64,000 nt of DNA from Streptomyces sp. CB01635. Its GTDB lineage: Bacteria; Actinomycetota; Actinomycetes; Streptomycetales; Streptomycetaceae. Under the pieces are notes generated by a model. It was not told where the DNA came from, did no database searches, and worked only from the letters and a program-made list of their open reading frames with translations. Where the stretch lies: positions 1 to 64,000 of the forward strand of contig NZ_NNBL01000001.1 in NCBI RefSeq assembly GCF_002803065.1, read 5' to 3'. The position numbers were made by a program, and so were the translations under genes. This document shows, piece by piece, positions 28,863 through 36,680 of this stretch; positions within the stretch are counted from its first letter, which is position 1, and each line of letters opens with the position of its first letter.

Positions 28863-30253
28863 CAGCAGCAGCCGTCTTCGTCGTCGACCACACCGACGCT
28901 GATCGCCCCTTCGGCCCGCTTGCGTCCCGCCGGGGAGCGCGTCAACTCCGTCTGTACGTCCGTGCCGGCGGCCGCGGCCGCCGACTCGGCCGCGGCCCAG
29001 TGGAAGACACCGCGGGCCATGGTCGACGTCTCCTGGAGGGCACGCTGTGCGAACACGTCGGCACGTACGCGTGCCACCTCCTGGTCGGCGGGCGCCGCCA
29101 GAGCCGCCGTCTCGGCCAGATGCGAGGCGAGGCGCAGCTCCCCGGCGGCGAGCAGCTCGGAGGCGCGTAGCGCCAGCGCGGACGCCCCGCCCGCGGCCCG
29201 TGCGAACTCGGCCGCGACGTCCGCCTCCGGGGCGGGCTTGAGGTGCGCAGGATTCTGGTCGTACCAGCCGCCCCACAGGCGCCACAGGTTGCGCACGACG
29301 AACTCCGGCTCGTCGTAGGCCGGGTGGAGGTACGGCTTCGCCAGCAGGTCCTCCGGGGCCTTGACCCCGTGGATCACCGCGTCGAGGCGGTGGCCCGCGT
29401 TCATCAGCTCCCTGGTCTGCTCGCACAGCGACTCCAGGAGGCGCGCGGTGTCGTCGAGAGCCTGGTGCACGCGGTCGGAGCCGACGACGGGAACGCCGTG
29501 CCCAGGCAGCAGGAGTTCGGCGCCGAGCTCCTGCATCGCGCGCAGGGCGCGCGCCCAGTCCTCCGGATAGCGCTGCACCTTCTGGGGGTTGCCCGCGTTC
29601 GGCGCGTTCCAGATGAACAGGTCGCCCGTGCACAGCGTCCTGAGTTCGGGGATCCATACGTAGGTGTGGTCGTCGGTCTCCCCGCGCGCGTGCACGAGCT
29701 CGAACGTCAGTTCCCCGCGCCGCACGGTGAGACGGTCCCTGTAGACGACGTCCGGATAGCGGTACGTGGTGGGCCACTCCAGGGAGGGCACTCCGAACTG
29801 CCGGCGATTGATCCAGGAGTTGTAGTCCGCCGTCTTGATGTAGCGGTCGAACCGCGCGGGGACGGCCTCGTGGGCGATCACCTCGGGGCGCGGTCCGCCG
29901 ATCTCGTCGGCCTCCTGGTCGAAGGGGGCCACTCCGAAGACATGGTCCACGTGGCCGTGCGTGTACACCACAGAGCGCAGCGGTCCCGCGCCGAACCCGG
30001 TGACCGCCTCGTGCAGTTGGTCCGCCGTACGGAAGTCGCCCGAGTCGACGAGGACCACGCCGTCGCCCGTGTCGAAGGCCGCCACGTTGGCGAACGCCGG
30101 GAAGAAGCCCACGCGGTCACGCAGGCGCACCAGTTCACTTCCGGAGTACGTGCCCGTCAGATGAGGCAGCAGCGTCTCGGTGCCCTGCCAGACCTGGTCG
30201 ATGTAGTCGGCGTACGCGGCGTGCTGGGTGCCCCGCTCTTTGTGTTCGGTCAT
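28862..30253 (-). CDS. Alkyl sulfatase-like metallo-beta-lactamase superfamily hydrolase
   Basis: The 463-residue protein has the metallo-beta-lactamase core (about residues 45-270): VVLVDSGDFRTADQ, zinc motif YTHGHVDHVFG (HxHxDH), VHARGETDDHTYVW (third His region), and LPGHGVPVVG. A C-terminal alkyl-sulfatase dimerisation region follows (LWRLWGGWYDQNPAHLKPAPE, about 340-400). Together these resemble SDS hydrolase-like enzymes that release sulfate from alkyl sulfates. There is no signal peptide, so the enzyme is probably cytoplasmic and depends on the MFS partner for substrate. ATG 30253 has GGAG eight bases upstream; a longer form from 30337 is in frame. The gene is divergent from the PucR-type regulator across 164 bases holding a large palindrome. 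A Cys-Cys pair closes the protein (DEDGCC). Confidence 0.88.
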   Translation of the reverse strand: MTEHKERGTQHAAYADYIDQVWQGTETLLPHLTGTYSGSELVRLRDRVGFFPAFANVAAFDTGDGVVLVDSGDFRTADQLHEAVTGFGAGPLRSVVYTHGHVDHVFGVAPFDQEADEIGGPRPEVIAHEAVPARFDRYIKTADYNSWINRRQFGVPSLEWPTTYRYPDVVYRDRLTVRRGELTFELVHARGETDDHTYVWIPELRTLCTGDLFIWNAPNAGNPQKVQRYPEDWARALRAMQELGAELLLPGHGVPVVGSDRVHQALDDTARLLESLCEQTRELMNAGHRLDAVIHGVKAPEDLLAKPYLHPAYDEPEFVVRNLWRLWGGWYDQNPAHLKPAPEADVAAEFARAAGGASALALRASELLAAGELRLASHLAETAALAAPADQEVARVRADVFAQRALQETSTMARGVFHWAAAESAAAAAGTDVQTELTRSPAGRKRAEGAISVGVVDDEDGCC

Positions 30254-30337
30254 GTCCTCGGCTCCTTGTGTGCAGTGCGGTCGATCGCCACCGGCCACGA
30301 GTTTCGGCCCCAGGTGTGAGATCGAACACCGCCTCAC

Positions 30338-30374
30338 GTCACATGTCCCACCCGTGGGTAATGTGACGCGTCAC
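30338..30374. promoter_or_regulatory. 30-bp nested palindrome plus overlapping 12-bp palindrome: candidate operator
   Basis: GTCACAT (30338-30344) matches ATGTGAC (30361-30367), and inside it CCCAC (30347-30351) matches GTGGG (30354-30358). Both pairs share the centre 30352.5, so 24 of 30 positions are symmetrical. A second perfect palindrome, GTGACGCGTCAC (30363-30374), overlaps the right arm. It lies between the alkyl-sulfatase operon and the PucR-type regulator gene, 44 bases before the regulator start. Confidence 0.65.
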
Positions 30375-30417
30375 AAACGCAGTGCCCGGTCCACGTCCAT
30401 GGGGGAATGGAGGAACA

Positions 30418-31602
30418 GTGGCCCTGTCGCCCGAAGCCCGCTCCCTGGCCGCGCGGTGTGAACCGAGAGTCAACGAACTCGCCCGCCGCATGGCTCGCGA
30501 GTCGTTCGAGGAACTGCCCGGATACGCCGAACTTCCCGATGACGTGAAGGACTTGGAAGTCGCCGCGACCGCCCGGCACGGCGTACGGCTCTTTCTGCGC
30601 AGTGTCAGCGAGCCGGACCTGGTCCAGCCCGGCAGCCTCCGGCTGTTCCGCGAGCGCGCCGCTCAGCGGGCCGAGGAGGGCATGCCGCTGCACCTCCTCC
30701 TACGCACCCACGCACACGGCGCCTACGTCCTGTGGCGGGCCTTGCGTGACGCTGCGGGCCCCGGTGAGGAAGGCGCGCTGGTCGAACTCGTCGACGTACT
30801 GCTGCAGTCGCACCCGGGGATCGTGGGGGCCGTGGCGGAGACGTATCTCGACGAGCGGTCCGCCCTGGAGGCCGAGCAGCGGGCCCAGGTCCGCTCCCTG
30901 GTGCGCGGCCTGCTCGACGGGATGGTCCCGCCCGGGCACGTCCTCCTGGACCAGCTCCGCCTCGAAGGGCCCGCGCTCGTACTGGCCCTCGGTCTCGACG
31001 CGGATCCCGCCGAGGGACGGGTCGCCGTGCGGCGCAGGCTGCGTCGGGTGCAGACCGCCCTGGACCACGCCTTCGGAGTGGAAGTGTTCGCGCTCCTGGA
31101 GGCCGACGGCGGGCGGGTCATCGTGCCCAAGGACTGCCCGGCCCCCGACGATCTGGCCGGCCGCCTCGCCAAGGCCGGCGGGTTCGAGGTCCGGGTGGCC
31201 GCCGTGCAGGCGGCCGGCCCCGAGGAGGTGACCGCGGCGGCCCGCACCGCGACCGAGATCCTGCGCATCACGCGCGCGTGCGGCATCCCGGCCGGACTGC
31301 ACCGACTGGACGACGTGCTCCTGGAGTACCACCTGTCCCGTCCCAGCGAGACGAGCCACCGGATAGCGGCCCTCCTGGACCCGGTGGCCGACCGGCCCGA
31401 ACTCCTGGAGACCCTGCGGACCCATCTCGCCCACCAGCAGGACCGCAGGGCGACAGCCGCCGCGCTCGGCCTGCATCCCAACACGGTCGACAACCGGCTC
31501 GCCCGCATCGGCGAGCAGACGGGCATCGACCTGTCGGCTCCGCGCGGGACGGCACTCGCCATCGCCGCGCTTCTACTGAGGGACGCGGCCGACACCTCCT
31601 GA
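30418..31602 (+). CDS. PucR/CdaR-type transcriptional regulator
   Basis: The 394-residue protein has the layout of the PucR/CdaR group: an N-terminal helical sensor (about residues 1-160), a GGDEF-related central domain (about 165-290) and a C-terminal HTH_30 domain (LRTHLAHQQDRRATAAALGLHPNTVDNRLARIGEQTG, given here in two parts; about 335-390). Such proteins are usually single-gene activators of nearby catabolic operons. GTG 30418 has GGAGG four bases upstream. It is divergent from the alkyl sulfatase-MFS operon and is the obvious candidate to control it through the intergenic palindrome. Confidence 0.87.
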   Translation: MALSPEARSLAARCEPRVNELARRMARESFEELPGYAELPDDVKDLEVAATARHGVRLFLRSVSEPDLVQPGSLRLFRERAAQRAEEGMPLHLLLRTHAHGAYVLWRALRDAAGPGEEGALVELVDVLLQSHPGIVGAVAETYLDERSALEAEQRAQVRSLVRGLLDGMVPPGHVLLDQLRLEGPALVLALGLDADPAEGRVAVRRRLRRVQTALDHAFGVEVFALLEADGGRVIVPKDCPAPDDLAGRLAKAGGFEVRVAAVQAAGPEEVTAAARTATEILRITRACGIPAGLHRLDDVLLEYHLSRPSETSHRIAALLDPVADRPELLETLRTHLAHQQDRRATAAALGLHPNTVDNRLARIGEQTGIDLSAPRGTALAIAALLLRDAADTS

Positions 31603-31621
31603 GGTGCCGCCCACGAAGGCG

Positions 31622-32575
31622 TCAGGCGATGGGCCGCCCGTACGCCCGCAGCGTGCGCAGCGCCTCGACCGTCATCATCGGGCGCGCCTCCAGTGCGACC
31701 GCCGGAGCCCACTGGCGCCAGCGGATCGGCCACCCGCCGTCGTCCTGCTGCTCGCCCGCGAGGAAGTCCAGCGAGCGCGCCATCTCCTCGTCCGTGAACC
31801 ACGCGCGCGCCAGTGACTCCGGAGTCTTCGCGTAGTCGTGCGGAAGGTGGTGCTCACCTGGCGCGTACCCGGGCGCTACGGGGTACTCCTCCGGCCGCTC
31901 GGCATCGAGCAGCGCAAGCCGCTGCTCGCGCACGAGCCGGCCGAGCCGGTCGGCGGCCGCCTCCGCGCGCGGGCGATCGGGCGCGCCGTCCAGGAAGGCC
32001 ACGGCCGCCTCGACCTCGTAGGGATGGGACTTCTTCAGGGACTCGACCGCGGCCCAGCAGAAGTCGGTCGCCCGGAACAGCCACGCGTGCCACACCTGGT
32101 TGCGGTGCAGCAGGCCGACCACGGGGCCCGTGGCGAGCAGCTCGCTCGGCGGGTCGTCCACCACGGGCATGAAGGGCGCGCACGGGTAGCCGCGCTGGCT
32201 GGGATGGATCGCCGGGAGAGCACCCTCGCGGGTCGACATGGACGTCAGGTAGCGGCACACCCGCTCCACCCGCTGGCCGCTGCAGCGTCCGATCGAGTCG
32301 AGGACCCGCAGCGCGTGCCCGGTGTGCAGCGGCTGGCTCACCGGGCCGCGGAGATCGGGTTCGAGGGCGTGACCGTAACCCTCGTCCTCGTTGCGGTAGG
32401 CGGCGAGGGCGGTCTCGACGGCGTCTGCGCCCGCCCGGCCCGCGCCGAGGAAGTGGTAGGCGAAGCGGCGCTGTTCCAGCACGCGCGCGGTCAGCCAGAT
32501 GAAGTGCTCGGCACGGGAGAGCGGGGAGGGCGCCGAGGTGGTCTGAGGGAGTGGGGATGCTCCGTTTTCGGCCAT
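31622..32575 (-). CDS. Prenyltransferase/squalene-cyclase-like alpha-toroid protein
   Basis: The 317-residue protein has the spacing and helix pattern of the alpha/alpha toroid fold of squalene cyclase and prenyltransferase relatives. Visible pieces are RRFAYHFLG, ALAAYRNEDEGYGHALEPDL, WFTDEEMARSLDFLAGEQQDDGGWPIRW, the last being a QW-type motif. No DxDD or prenyl-binding signature is present, so it is not a conventional terpene cyclase. The substrate is unknown. It is convergent with the PucR gene (19-base gap). ATG 32575 is the only convincing start. Confidence 0.72.
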   Translation of the reverse strand: MAENGASPLPQTTSAPSPLSRAEHFIWLTARVLEQRRFAYHFLGAGRAGADAVETALAAYRNEDEGYGHALEPDLRGPVSQPLHTGHALRVLDSIGRCSGQRVERVCRYLTSMSTREGALPAIHPSQRGYPCAPFMPVVDDPPSELLATGPVVGLLHRNQVWHAWLFRATDFCWAAVESLKKSHPYEVEAAVAFLDGAPDRPRAEAAADRLGRLVREQRLALLDAERPEEYPVAPGYAPGEHHLPHDYAKTPESLARAWFTDEEMARSLDFLAGEQQDDGGWPIRWRQWAPAVALEARPMMTVEALRTLRAYGRPIA

Positions 32576-32654
32576 GCACCGACCGTAGGACGGAAAGCGT
32601 TCTCGGTGAGCCTTCCGTGCCGGGCTGCACTCTCAGGGGCGGGATACTGGTGGC

Positions 32655-32849
32655 ATGCGGTTGACGGTCTTCTGGCAGCGGATGGCGGATCACTTCGGTC
32701 CTGGCTACGCCGAAACATTCGCGCGTGATCATGTGATGACGGAACTCGGTGGGCGCACCGTGCACGAGGCGCTCGACGCCGGCTGGGAGGCGAAGGACGT
32801 GTGGCGTGCGGTGTGCGCCACGATGAATGTTCCGTCGGAGAACCGCTGA
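32655..32849 (+). CDS. DUF3046 domain protein
   Basis: The 64-residue protein starts MRLTVFWQRMADHFGPGYA and contains ELGGRTVHEALDAGWEAKDVWRAVC, both matching the DUF3046 family, small actinobacterial proteins encoded close to recA/recX. Function is unknown. Here the recA gene is 3.8 kb downstream. No strong ribosome site is visible; a short leaderless transcript is possible. Confidence 0.9.
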   Translation: MRLTVFWQRMADHFGPGYAETFARDHVMTELGGRTVHEALDAGWEAKDVWRAVCATMNVPSENR

Positions 32850-32908
32850 CCTGCTCGAACGAGCGGGGGCGGTGCCCGGCTGTCAGCGGCGTGGGCGAGA
32901 CTGGCTCC

Positions 32909-34189
32909 GTGGCACCCACAGACGAGACCTTGCAGGCGACAGCCGACGCCTCCCCGCCCGGCCCGACGCCCCCCGGGGGCGGGGCCGCGAGCGCGCGTGC
33001 GCGGATGCCGGGCTGGCTGCCGCGGGCCATGGTGCTCGCCCTGGCCCTCATCGCCTGCTTCCAGCTGGGCAGTTGGGCGTTCCACCAACTCACCGGGCTG
33101 TTGATCAACGTATTGATCGCGTTCTTCCTGGCGCTCGCCGTGGAGCCGGCGGTCAGCTGGATGGCCGGGCGCGGCATGCGCCGGGGGCTGGCCACCGGGA
33201 TCGTCTTCCTGGGCGTCACGATCGCCGGCGCGGGTTTCGTGGTCCTGCTCGGCTCGATGCTCGCGGGCCAGATCGTCAGCATGGTCGAGGACTTTCCCGC
33301 CTACCTCGACTCGGTGATCAACTGGATCAACCAGACGTTCCACACGGAACTGAGCAGGGTCGCGATCCAGGACAGTCTGCTGCACTCCGACTGGCTCCAG
33401 AAGTACGTGCAGAACAGCGCGAGCGGCGTCCTCGACGTGTCGGGGCAGGTCCTCGGAGGCCTGTTCCAGCTGCTGACGATTCTGCTGTTCTCGTTCTACT
33501 TCGCCGCCGACGGCCCCCGGCTCCGGCGCGCGCTGTGCTCGGTGCTGCCGCCCGCCAGGCAGGCCGAGGTGCTGCGCGCCTGGGAGATCGCGGTCGACAA
33601 GACCGGCGGCTATCTCTACTCGCGCGGCCTGATGGCACTGATCTCCGGGATCGCGCACTACATCCTGCTCCAGGCCCTGGGCGTGCCCTACGCGCCCGTG
33701 CTCGCCGTCTGGGTCGGTCTCGTGTCCCAGTTCATCCCGACCATCGGCACGTATCTGGCGGGGGCCCTGCCGATGCTGATCGCCTTCACGGTCGACCCCT
33801 GGTACGCGCTGTGGGTGCTGATCTTCGTGGTCGTCTACCAGCAGTTCGAGAACTATGTGCTCCAGCCCAAGCTGACGGCGAAGACCGTGGACATCCACCC
33901 GGCGGTCGCCTTCGGCTCCGTCATCGCGGGCACGGCGCTTCTCGGCGCGGTCGGCGCACTGATCGCCATCCCCGCGGTGGCGACGCTGCAGGCCTTCCTC
34001 GGGGCGTACGTGAAGCGCTATGCCGTCACGGACGACCCGCGGGTGCACGGCCATCGGACCAGATCCGGTTCGTCCCCCTTCGCGCGCATACGGGCCGCCC
34101 TGCGCAATCCGGACGATCCGAGGGGCGAAGCGGCGACCGGGCCGGAACCGGAACGGGACGCGGACGATACCCGCGACGGCTCTGAGTAG
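32909..34189 (+). CDS. AI-2E/PerM family permease
   Basis: The 426-residue integral membrane protein has the AI-2E transporter (PerM/TqsA) pattern: TM pair at about residues 35-80 with NVLIAFFLALAVEPAVSWM, a third at about 90-110, a long loop, and the C-terminal cluster with IAHYILLQALGVPYAPVLAVW, GLVSQFIPTIGTYLAGALPM and YQQFENYVLQPKLTAKTVDIHP. The tail of about 45 residues is charged and disordered. These proteins are implicated in export of small molecules or in sodium/proton exchange; the substrate here is not predictable. GTG 32909 is chosen for its position just before the disordered N-terminus. The frame is open upstream and overlaps the DUF3046 gene, which argues against an earlier start. 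Confidence 0.88.
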   Translation: MAPTDETLQATADASPPGPTPPGGGAASARARMPGWLPRAMVLALALIACFQLGSWAFHQLTGLLINVLIAFFLALAVEPAVSWMAGRGMRRGLATGIVFLGVTIAGAGFVVLLGSMLAGQIVSMVEDFPAYLDSVINWINQTFHTELSRVAIQDSLLHSDWLQKYVQNSASGVLDVSGQVLGGLFQLLTILLFSFYFAADGPRLRRALCSVLPPARQAEVLRAWEIAVDKTGGYLYSRGLMALISGIAHYILLQALGVPYAPVLAVWVGLVSQFIPTIGTYLAGALPMLIAFTVDPWYALWVLIFVVVYQQFENYVLQPKLTAKTVDIHPAVAFGSVIAGTALLGAVGALIAIPAVATLQAFLGAYVKRYAVTDDPRVHGHRTRSGSSPFARIRAALRNPDDPRGEAATGPEPERDADDTRDGSE

Positions 34190-34214
34190 GCGTCCTGGGC
34201 GGGCCTCCTAGGTC

Positions 34215-35033
34215 TCAGTAGGTGATCGCCGCCCAGATCCCGGCGGCGGCGACGGCTGCCAGGTAGCAGGCGACCGCACCGCGCATCACGCCGTTCCTGG
34301 TCCTCTCGCTCCATGCCGTACGGGACATCAGCCAGGCCATCGCGGGCAGGACGAGCACGGCGTGCAGGCTGACGCCGTGCAGCGGCTTGAGGGGCGCGGT
34401 CGAGTGGTAGGCCGCCTCCTGGTGGCCGGTCTTCGTGAGGATCACTCCGCGTGCGATCATCGCGGCGCCGGACGCCAGCGCGACGAGCAGAATCGCGAAC
34501 CCGGACCACAGCGCGAGCGGCATCCCCGTGGGCCCCGACGGCCGGCGCCGGAACGAGGCGACCGCGAACCCGGAGAGCAGCACGACCAGGATCCCGCCGC
34601 CCACCGCGAGGGACATGGACACGGCGGTGTCGAAGCCGGACTCCATGTTGAGATGCGACGGCACCCGCCGCCATGCCTGGAGGGTGATCCCGCCGACCTC
34701 CAGGACGCAGTCGGCGGCGAACACGACGAGCAGTACGTTCCTGGCGCGGTCGCCGATCCGCAGATACGACGTCACCCAGGTGAGCGCGATCAGCGTCAGG
34801 CCGAAGGAGACGCCGAACGTGACCGGCTTGCGCCACGAGACAGGGCCGCCCCAGGGCCCTCCGTCGACCGCGAAGACCAGCAGGTGGGCGAGGCCGGAGA
34901 GGGTGAGTACGGCGCCGGTGGCGCAGCAGAGGCGCTCGGAGGGGCGGGCGGCGCGCCACAGGTCCCGTACCGCGCCGGTCAGGGCGGGGCCTGTCGGGCC
35001 CGGCAGGGGAGTGGCTGTAGTGGGCGAGGACAT
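34215..35033 (-). CDS. Multi-spanning membrane protein of unknown function
   Basis: The 272-residue protein has seven hydrophobic segments (including LSGLAHLLVFAV, FGVSFGLTLIALTWVTSYL, MSLAVGGGILVVLLSGFAV, ALWSGFAILLVALASGAAMIA, AVLVLPAMAWLM and VACYLAAVAAAGIWAAITY). A conserved-looking GGPWGGPVSWRKPVTFG loop joins the first two. I do not recognise a named family. The start overlaps the stop of the upstream small membrane gene (TGATG), so the two are coupled. Confidence 0.75.
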   Translation of the reverse strand: MSSPTTATPLPGPTGPALTGAVRDLWRAARPSERLCCATGAVLTLSGLAHLLVFAVDGGPWGGPVSWRKPVTFGVSFGLTLIALTWVTSYLRIGDRARNVLLVVFAADCVLEVGGITLQAWRRVPSHLNMESGFDTAVSMSLAVGGGILVVLLSGFAVASFRRRPSGPTGMPLALWSGFAILLVALASGAAMIARGVILTKTGHQEAAYHSTAPLKPLHGVSLHAVLVLPAMAWLMSRTAWSERTRNGVMRGAVACYLAAVAAAGIWAAITY

Positions 35034-35470
35034 CAGACGCGCACCTCCTTGGGACGGCCGAACCGCAGTACGGACACGGCGCCGGCCACGACCGTGCCGG
35101 CGAGGGCGAGGAGCTCGGCCAGAGTGGAGACGATCAGCAGGGAGTCGCCGGAGGAGAGGTGGTCTCCGGTGTCGGGGGTGACGACTGCGCCGACGCCGAT
35201 GAACAGGCCGACGGCCAGGGCGAGCCCGGCGGTCCGGCGGTTCGGCCGCCAGGCCAGCAGCGCGGCGGCTGCCACCGGGATGACGAGGCCGGGCGGCACG
35301 GCGGGGTAGTCCGCACCGGCCACGATCTGGCCGACGATCGACAGGGCGAGCAGCGCCAGGGCGGCGAGCGTGACGACGACGGTGGGGCGCCGGACCGGGC
35401 GGCGGTCTCGCGGGCGCTCCGGGAGCTGGTCCTGCGGGATCCCCGGGCGGTGGTTCTGCGCGTTCTCCAT
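35033..35470 (-). CDS. Small membrane protein coupled to the multi-spanning protein
   Basis: The 145-residue product begins MENAQNHRPGIPQDQLPERP, a polar N-terminus, followed by four hydrophobic segments (VVVTLAALALLALSIVGQIVAG, LVIPVAAAALLAWRP, GLALAVGLFIGVGAVV and LIVSTLAELLALAGTVVAGAVSVL). Function is unknown. It precedes and is translationally coupled with the next gene; the pair may form one complex. A slightly longer start is possible. Confidence 0.72.
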   Translation of the reverse strand: MENAQNHRPGIPQDQLPERPRDRRPVRRPTVVVTLAALALLALSIVGQIVAGADYPAVPPGLVIPVAAAALLAWRPNRRTAGLALAVGLFIGVGAVVTPDTGDHLSSGDSLLIVSTLAELLALAGTVVAGAVSVLRFGRPKEVRV

Positions 35471-35621
35471 GGCGCAAGCCTCGCGGCCGGGGGACGCGCC
35501 GTCGCCCCCGGCCGAAGACACCGCCTGTACGCCGGGGGGAGTATCCCCGGCGGGGGGAGCGGCCGGTGGCCTGCCGGTGATGGCCTGGCTTCAGGCCGGG
35601 CTGCTGGTCGAGACCGGGCTC

Positions 35622-36352
35622 TCAGGAGGAGCTGTAGGTCACCACCACGCCGTGGTAGAAGTTCTCCTCGTCGGCCCCGCCCGACCCGATGTACCCAACG
35701 CCCCAGACCTGTTGCGGGACGGAGGTCCACCGGCTGCCGTCCCAGTGCCACGCCGCCTGCTCGCCGTCCGGCCGATGGCCTGGGGGCGGCCTCCTCTGCT
35801 CTCCGGCGAGCAGCCAGACGTCGTCGGGGGCGAAGACCGCCGCGTTCCCCACCTTGTCCGTCATCGACGGAGGGAGCGGCACCTCCCGCCGGCGCTTGCC
35901 GTCCCAGCGCACGAAGGCAGGGTCGGTCCCCAGGGTGCCCAGCGGAAGATCGGTACTGAACAGCCAGACGTTGTCCGGCCCCGGATGCCTCCAGGACGGT
36001 CAGCCCGAGGGTGGCGAGCTTCGGCAGCTCGGCGGCAGCCGTAGTCCCGCCACCTCTTTCCGTCGTGGTGGAGGAAGAACATCGAGTACCCGGAGGCCTT
36101 CTCGATTGCGGTGCTGACATGGAACCTGCCGCGGCCGATCGCCCAGTCCTCGGTGGCGGAGGCGGCGGCGACATCCCTGATCTCGGCGTCGCCGGACTCG
36201 CTGACGTACGCGCTGCGCCAGCTGTCCCCCTCCGGCAGACCGGCGGAGGGCGAGGCAGGCGTGGGCGAAGCCCGCGTGCGCGAGGCCTTCCCGGAATCGC
36301 TCGCATCCGGCCCGCACCCGGCCGGAGAGAGGATGAGTACAGCCGACAGCAC
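35622..36352 (-). pseudogene. Frameshifted lipoprotein gene
   Basis: The N-terminal frame gives a lipoprotein signal peptide with lipobox LSPAGC (MLSAVLILSPAGCGPDASDS), then a Thr/Ser/Pro linker and a beta-rich domain ending in FFLHHDGKRW. Near 36020-36030 the plausible continuation moves to a second frame (AAAELPKLATLGLTVLEASG), and near 35985-35990 to a third (PDNVWLFSTDLPLGTLGTDP, then FVRWDGKRRREVPLPPSMTD and APDDVWLLAGE). Each frame taken alone ends in low-complexity nonsense; spliced, they read as one protein with repeated DxVWLxxxE blades of beta-propeller type. Two same-direction shifts of one base fit this. Decay is the simplest explanation; a sequencing error is the alternative. Confidence 0.7.
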
Positions 36353-36481
36353 CGCGCGTTCTGCAGCGCAGGGGCAAGGGCATCTGCGAACCCTCCAGGC
36401 CGCGGGAGCCCCGGAGCCGCCTCGGGGAGCGCCAGAGTCTACGAGCTTCCGCTCGCAGGGCGCGTGGTGCGCGTGGTGCGC

Positions 36482-36511
36482 TTGACATCAAAATCGAACA
36501 TCCATTCTTAT
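36482..36511 (+). promoter_or_regulatory. recA upstream promoter with LexA-type box
   Basis: TTGACA (36482-36487) and a weak -10 TCTTAT (36506-36511) surround CGAAC-atcc-ATTCT (36495-36508), a near match to the actinobacterial SOS box CGAAC-N4-GTTCG with the first half exact. LexA binding between the promoter elements would repress recA until DNA damage. I recall the same GAACATCCATTC in S. lividans recA. Confidence 0.6.
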
Positions 36512-36583
36512 GGAGTGTCTGGCGGCTCTCTCCCCAGTGTTTCCGGGGATTTCGGTGAGAGCGGCAGGGCTGTGAGCCTCGAG

Positions 36584-36592
36584 TTATCCACA
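36584..36592 (+). promoter_or_regulatory. Perfect DnaA-box sequence upstream of recA
   Basis: TTATCCACA is an exact copy of the consensus DnaA box. Streptomyces oriC boxes are mostly TTGTCCACA, so a single TTATCCACA is not proof of binding. It lies between the two recA promoter signals. The remaining bases of the 328-base interval 36353-36680 show no gene. Confidence 0.35.
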
Positions 36593-36613
36593 GGCGGACG
36601 GGCGCCGAGGCCG

Positions 36614-36636
36614 ATTGTCAGTGGCAGGCGCTAGCG
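36614..36636 (+). promoter_or_regulatory. RecA-NDp (PafBC-type) damage-inducible promoter of recA
   Basis: TTGTCAGTGG (36614-36623) and TAGCGT (36631-36636) match the RecA-NDp consensus TTGTCRGTG-N8-TAnnnT exactly at the fixed positions. In mycobacteria this promoter class is activated by PafBC, independently of LexA. It places the transcript start about 40 bases before the recA ATG. Confidence 0.75.
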
Positions 36637-36680
36637 TCATTGACGTGAAGCGATCGACTCAAGCAAATCGGGTGGAACCC

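Noticed and set aside
27552..29777. Extended MFS protein reading through the sulfatase gene
   Set aside because: The additional 305 codons are out of frame with the sulfatase, low-complexity, and the sulfatase frame carries HxHxDH.
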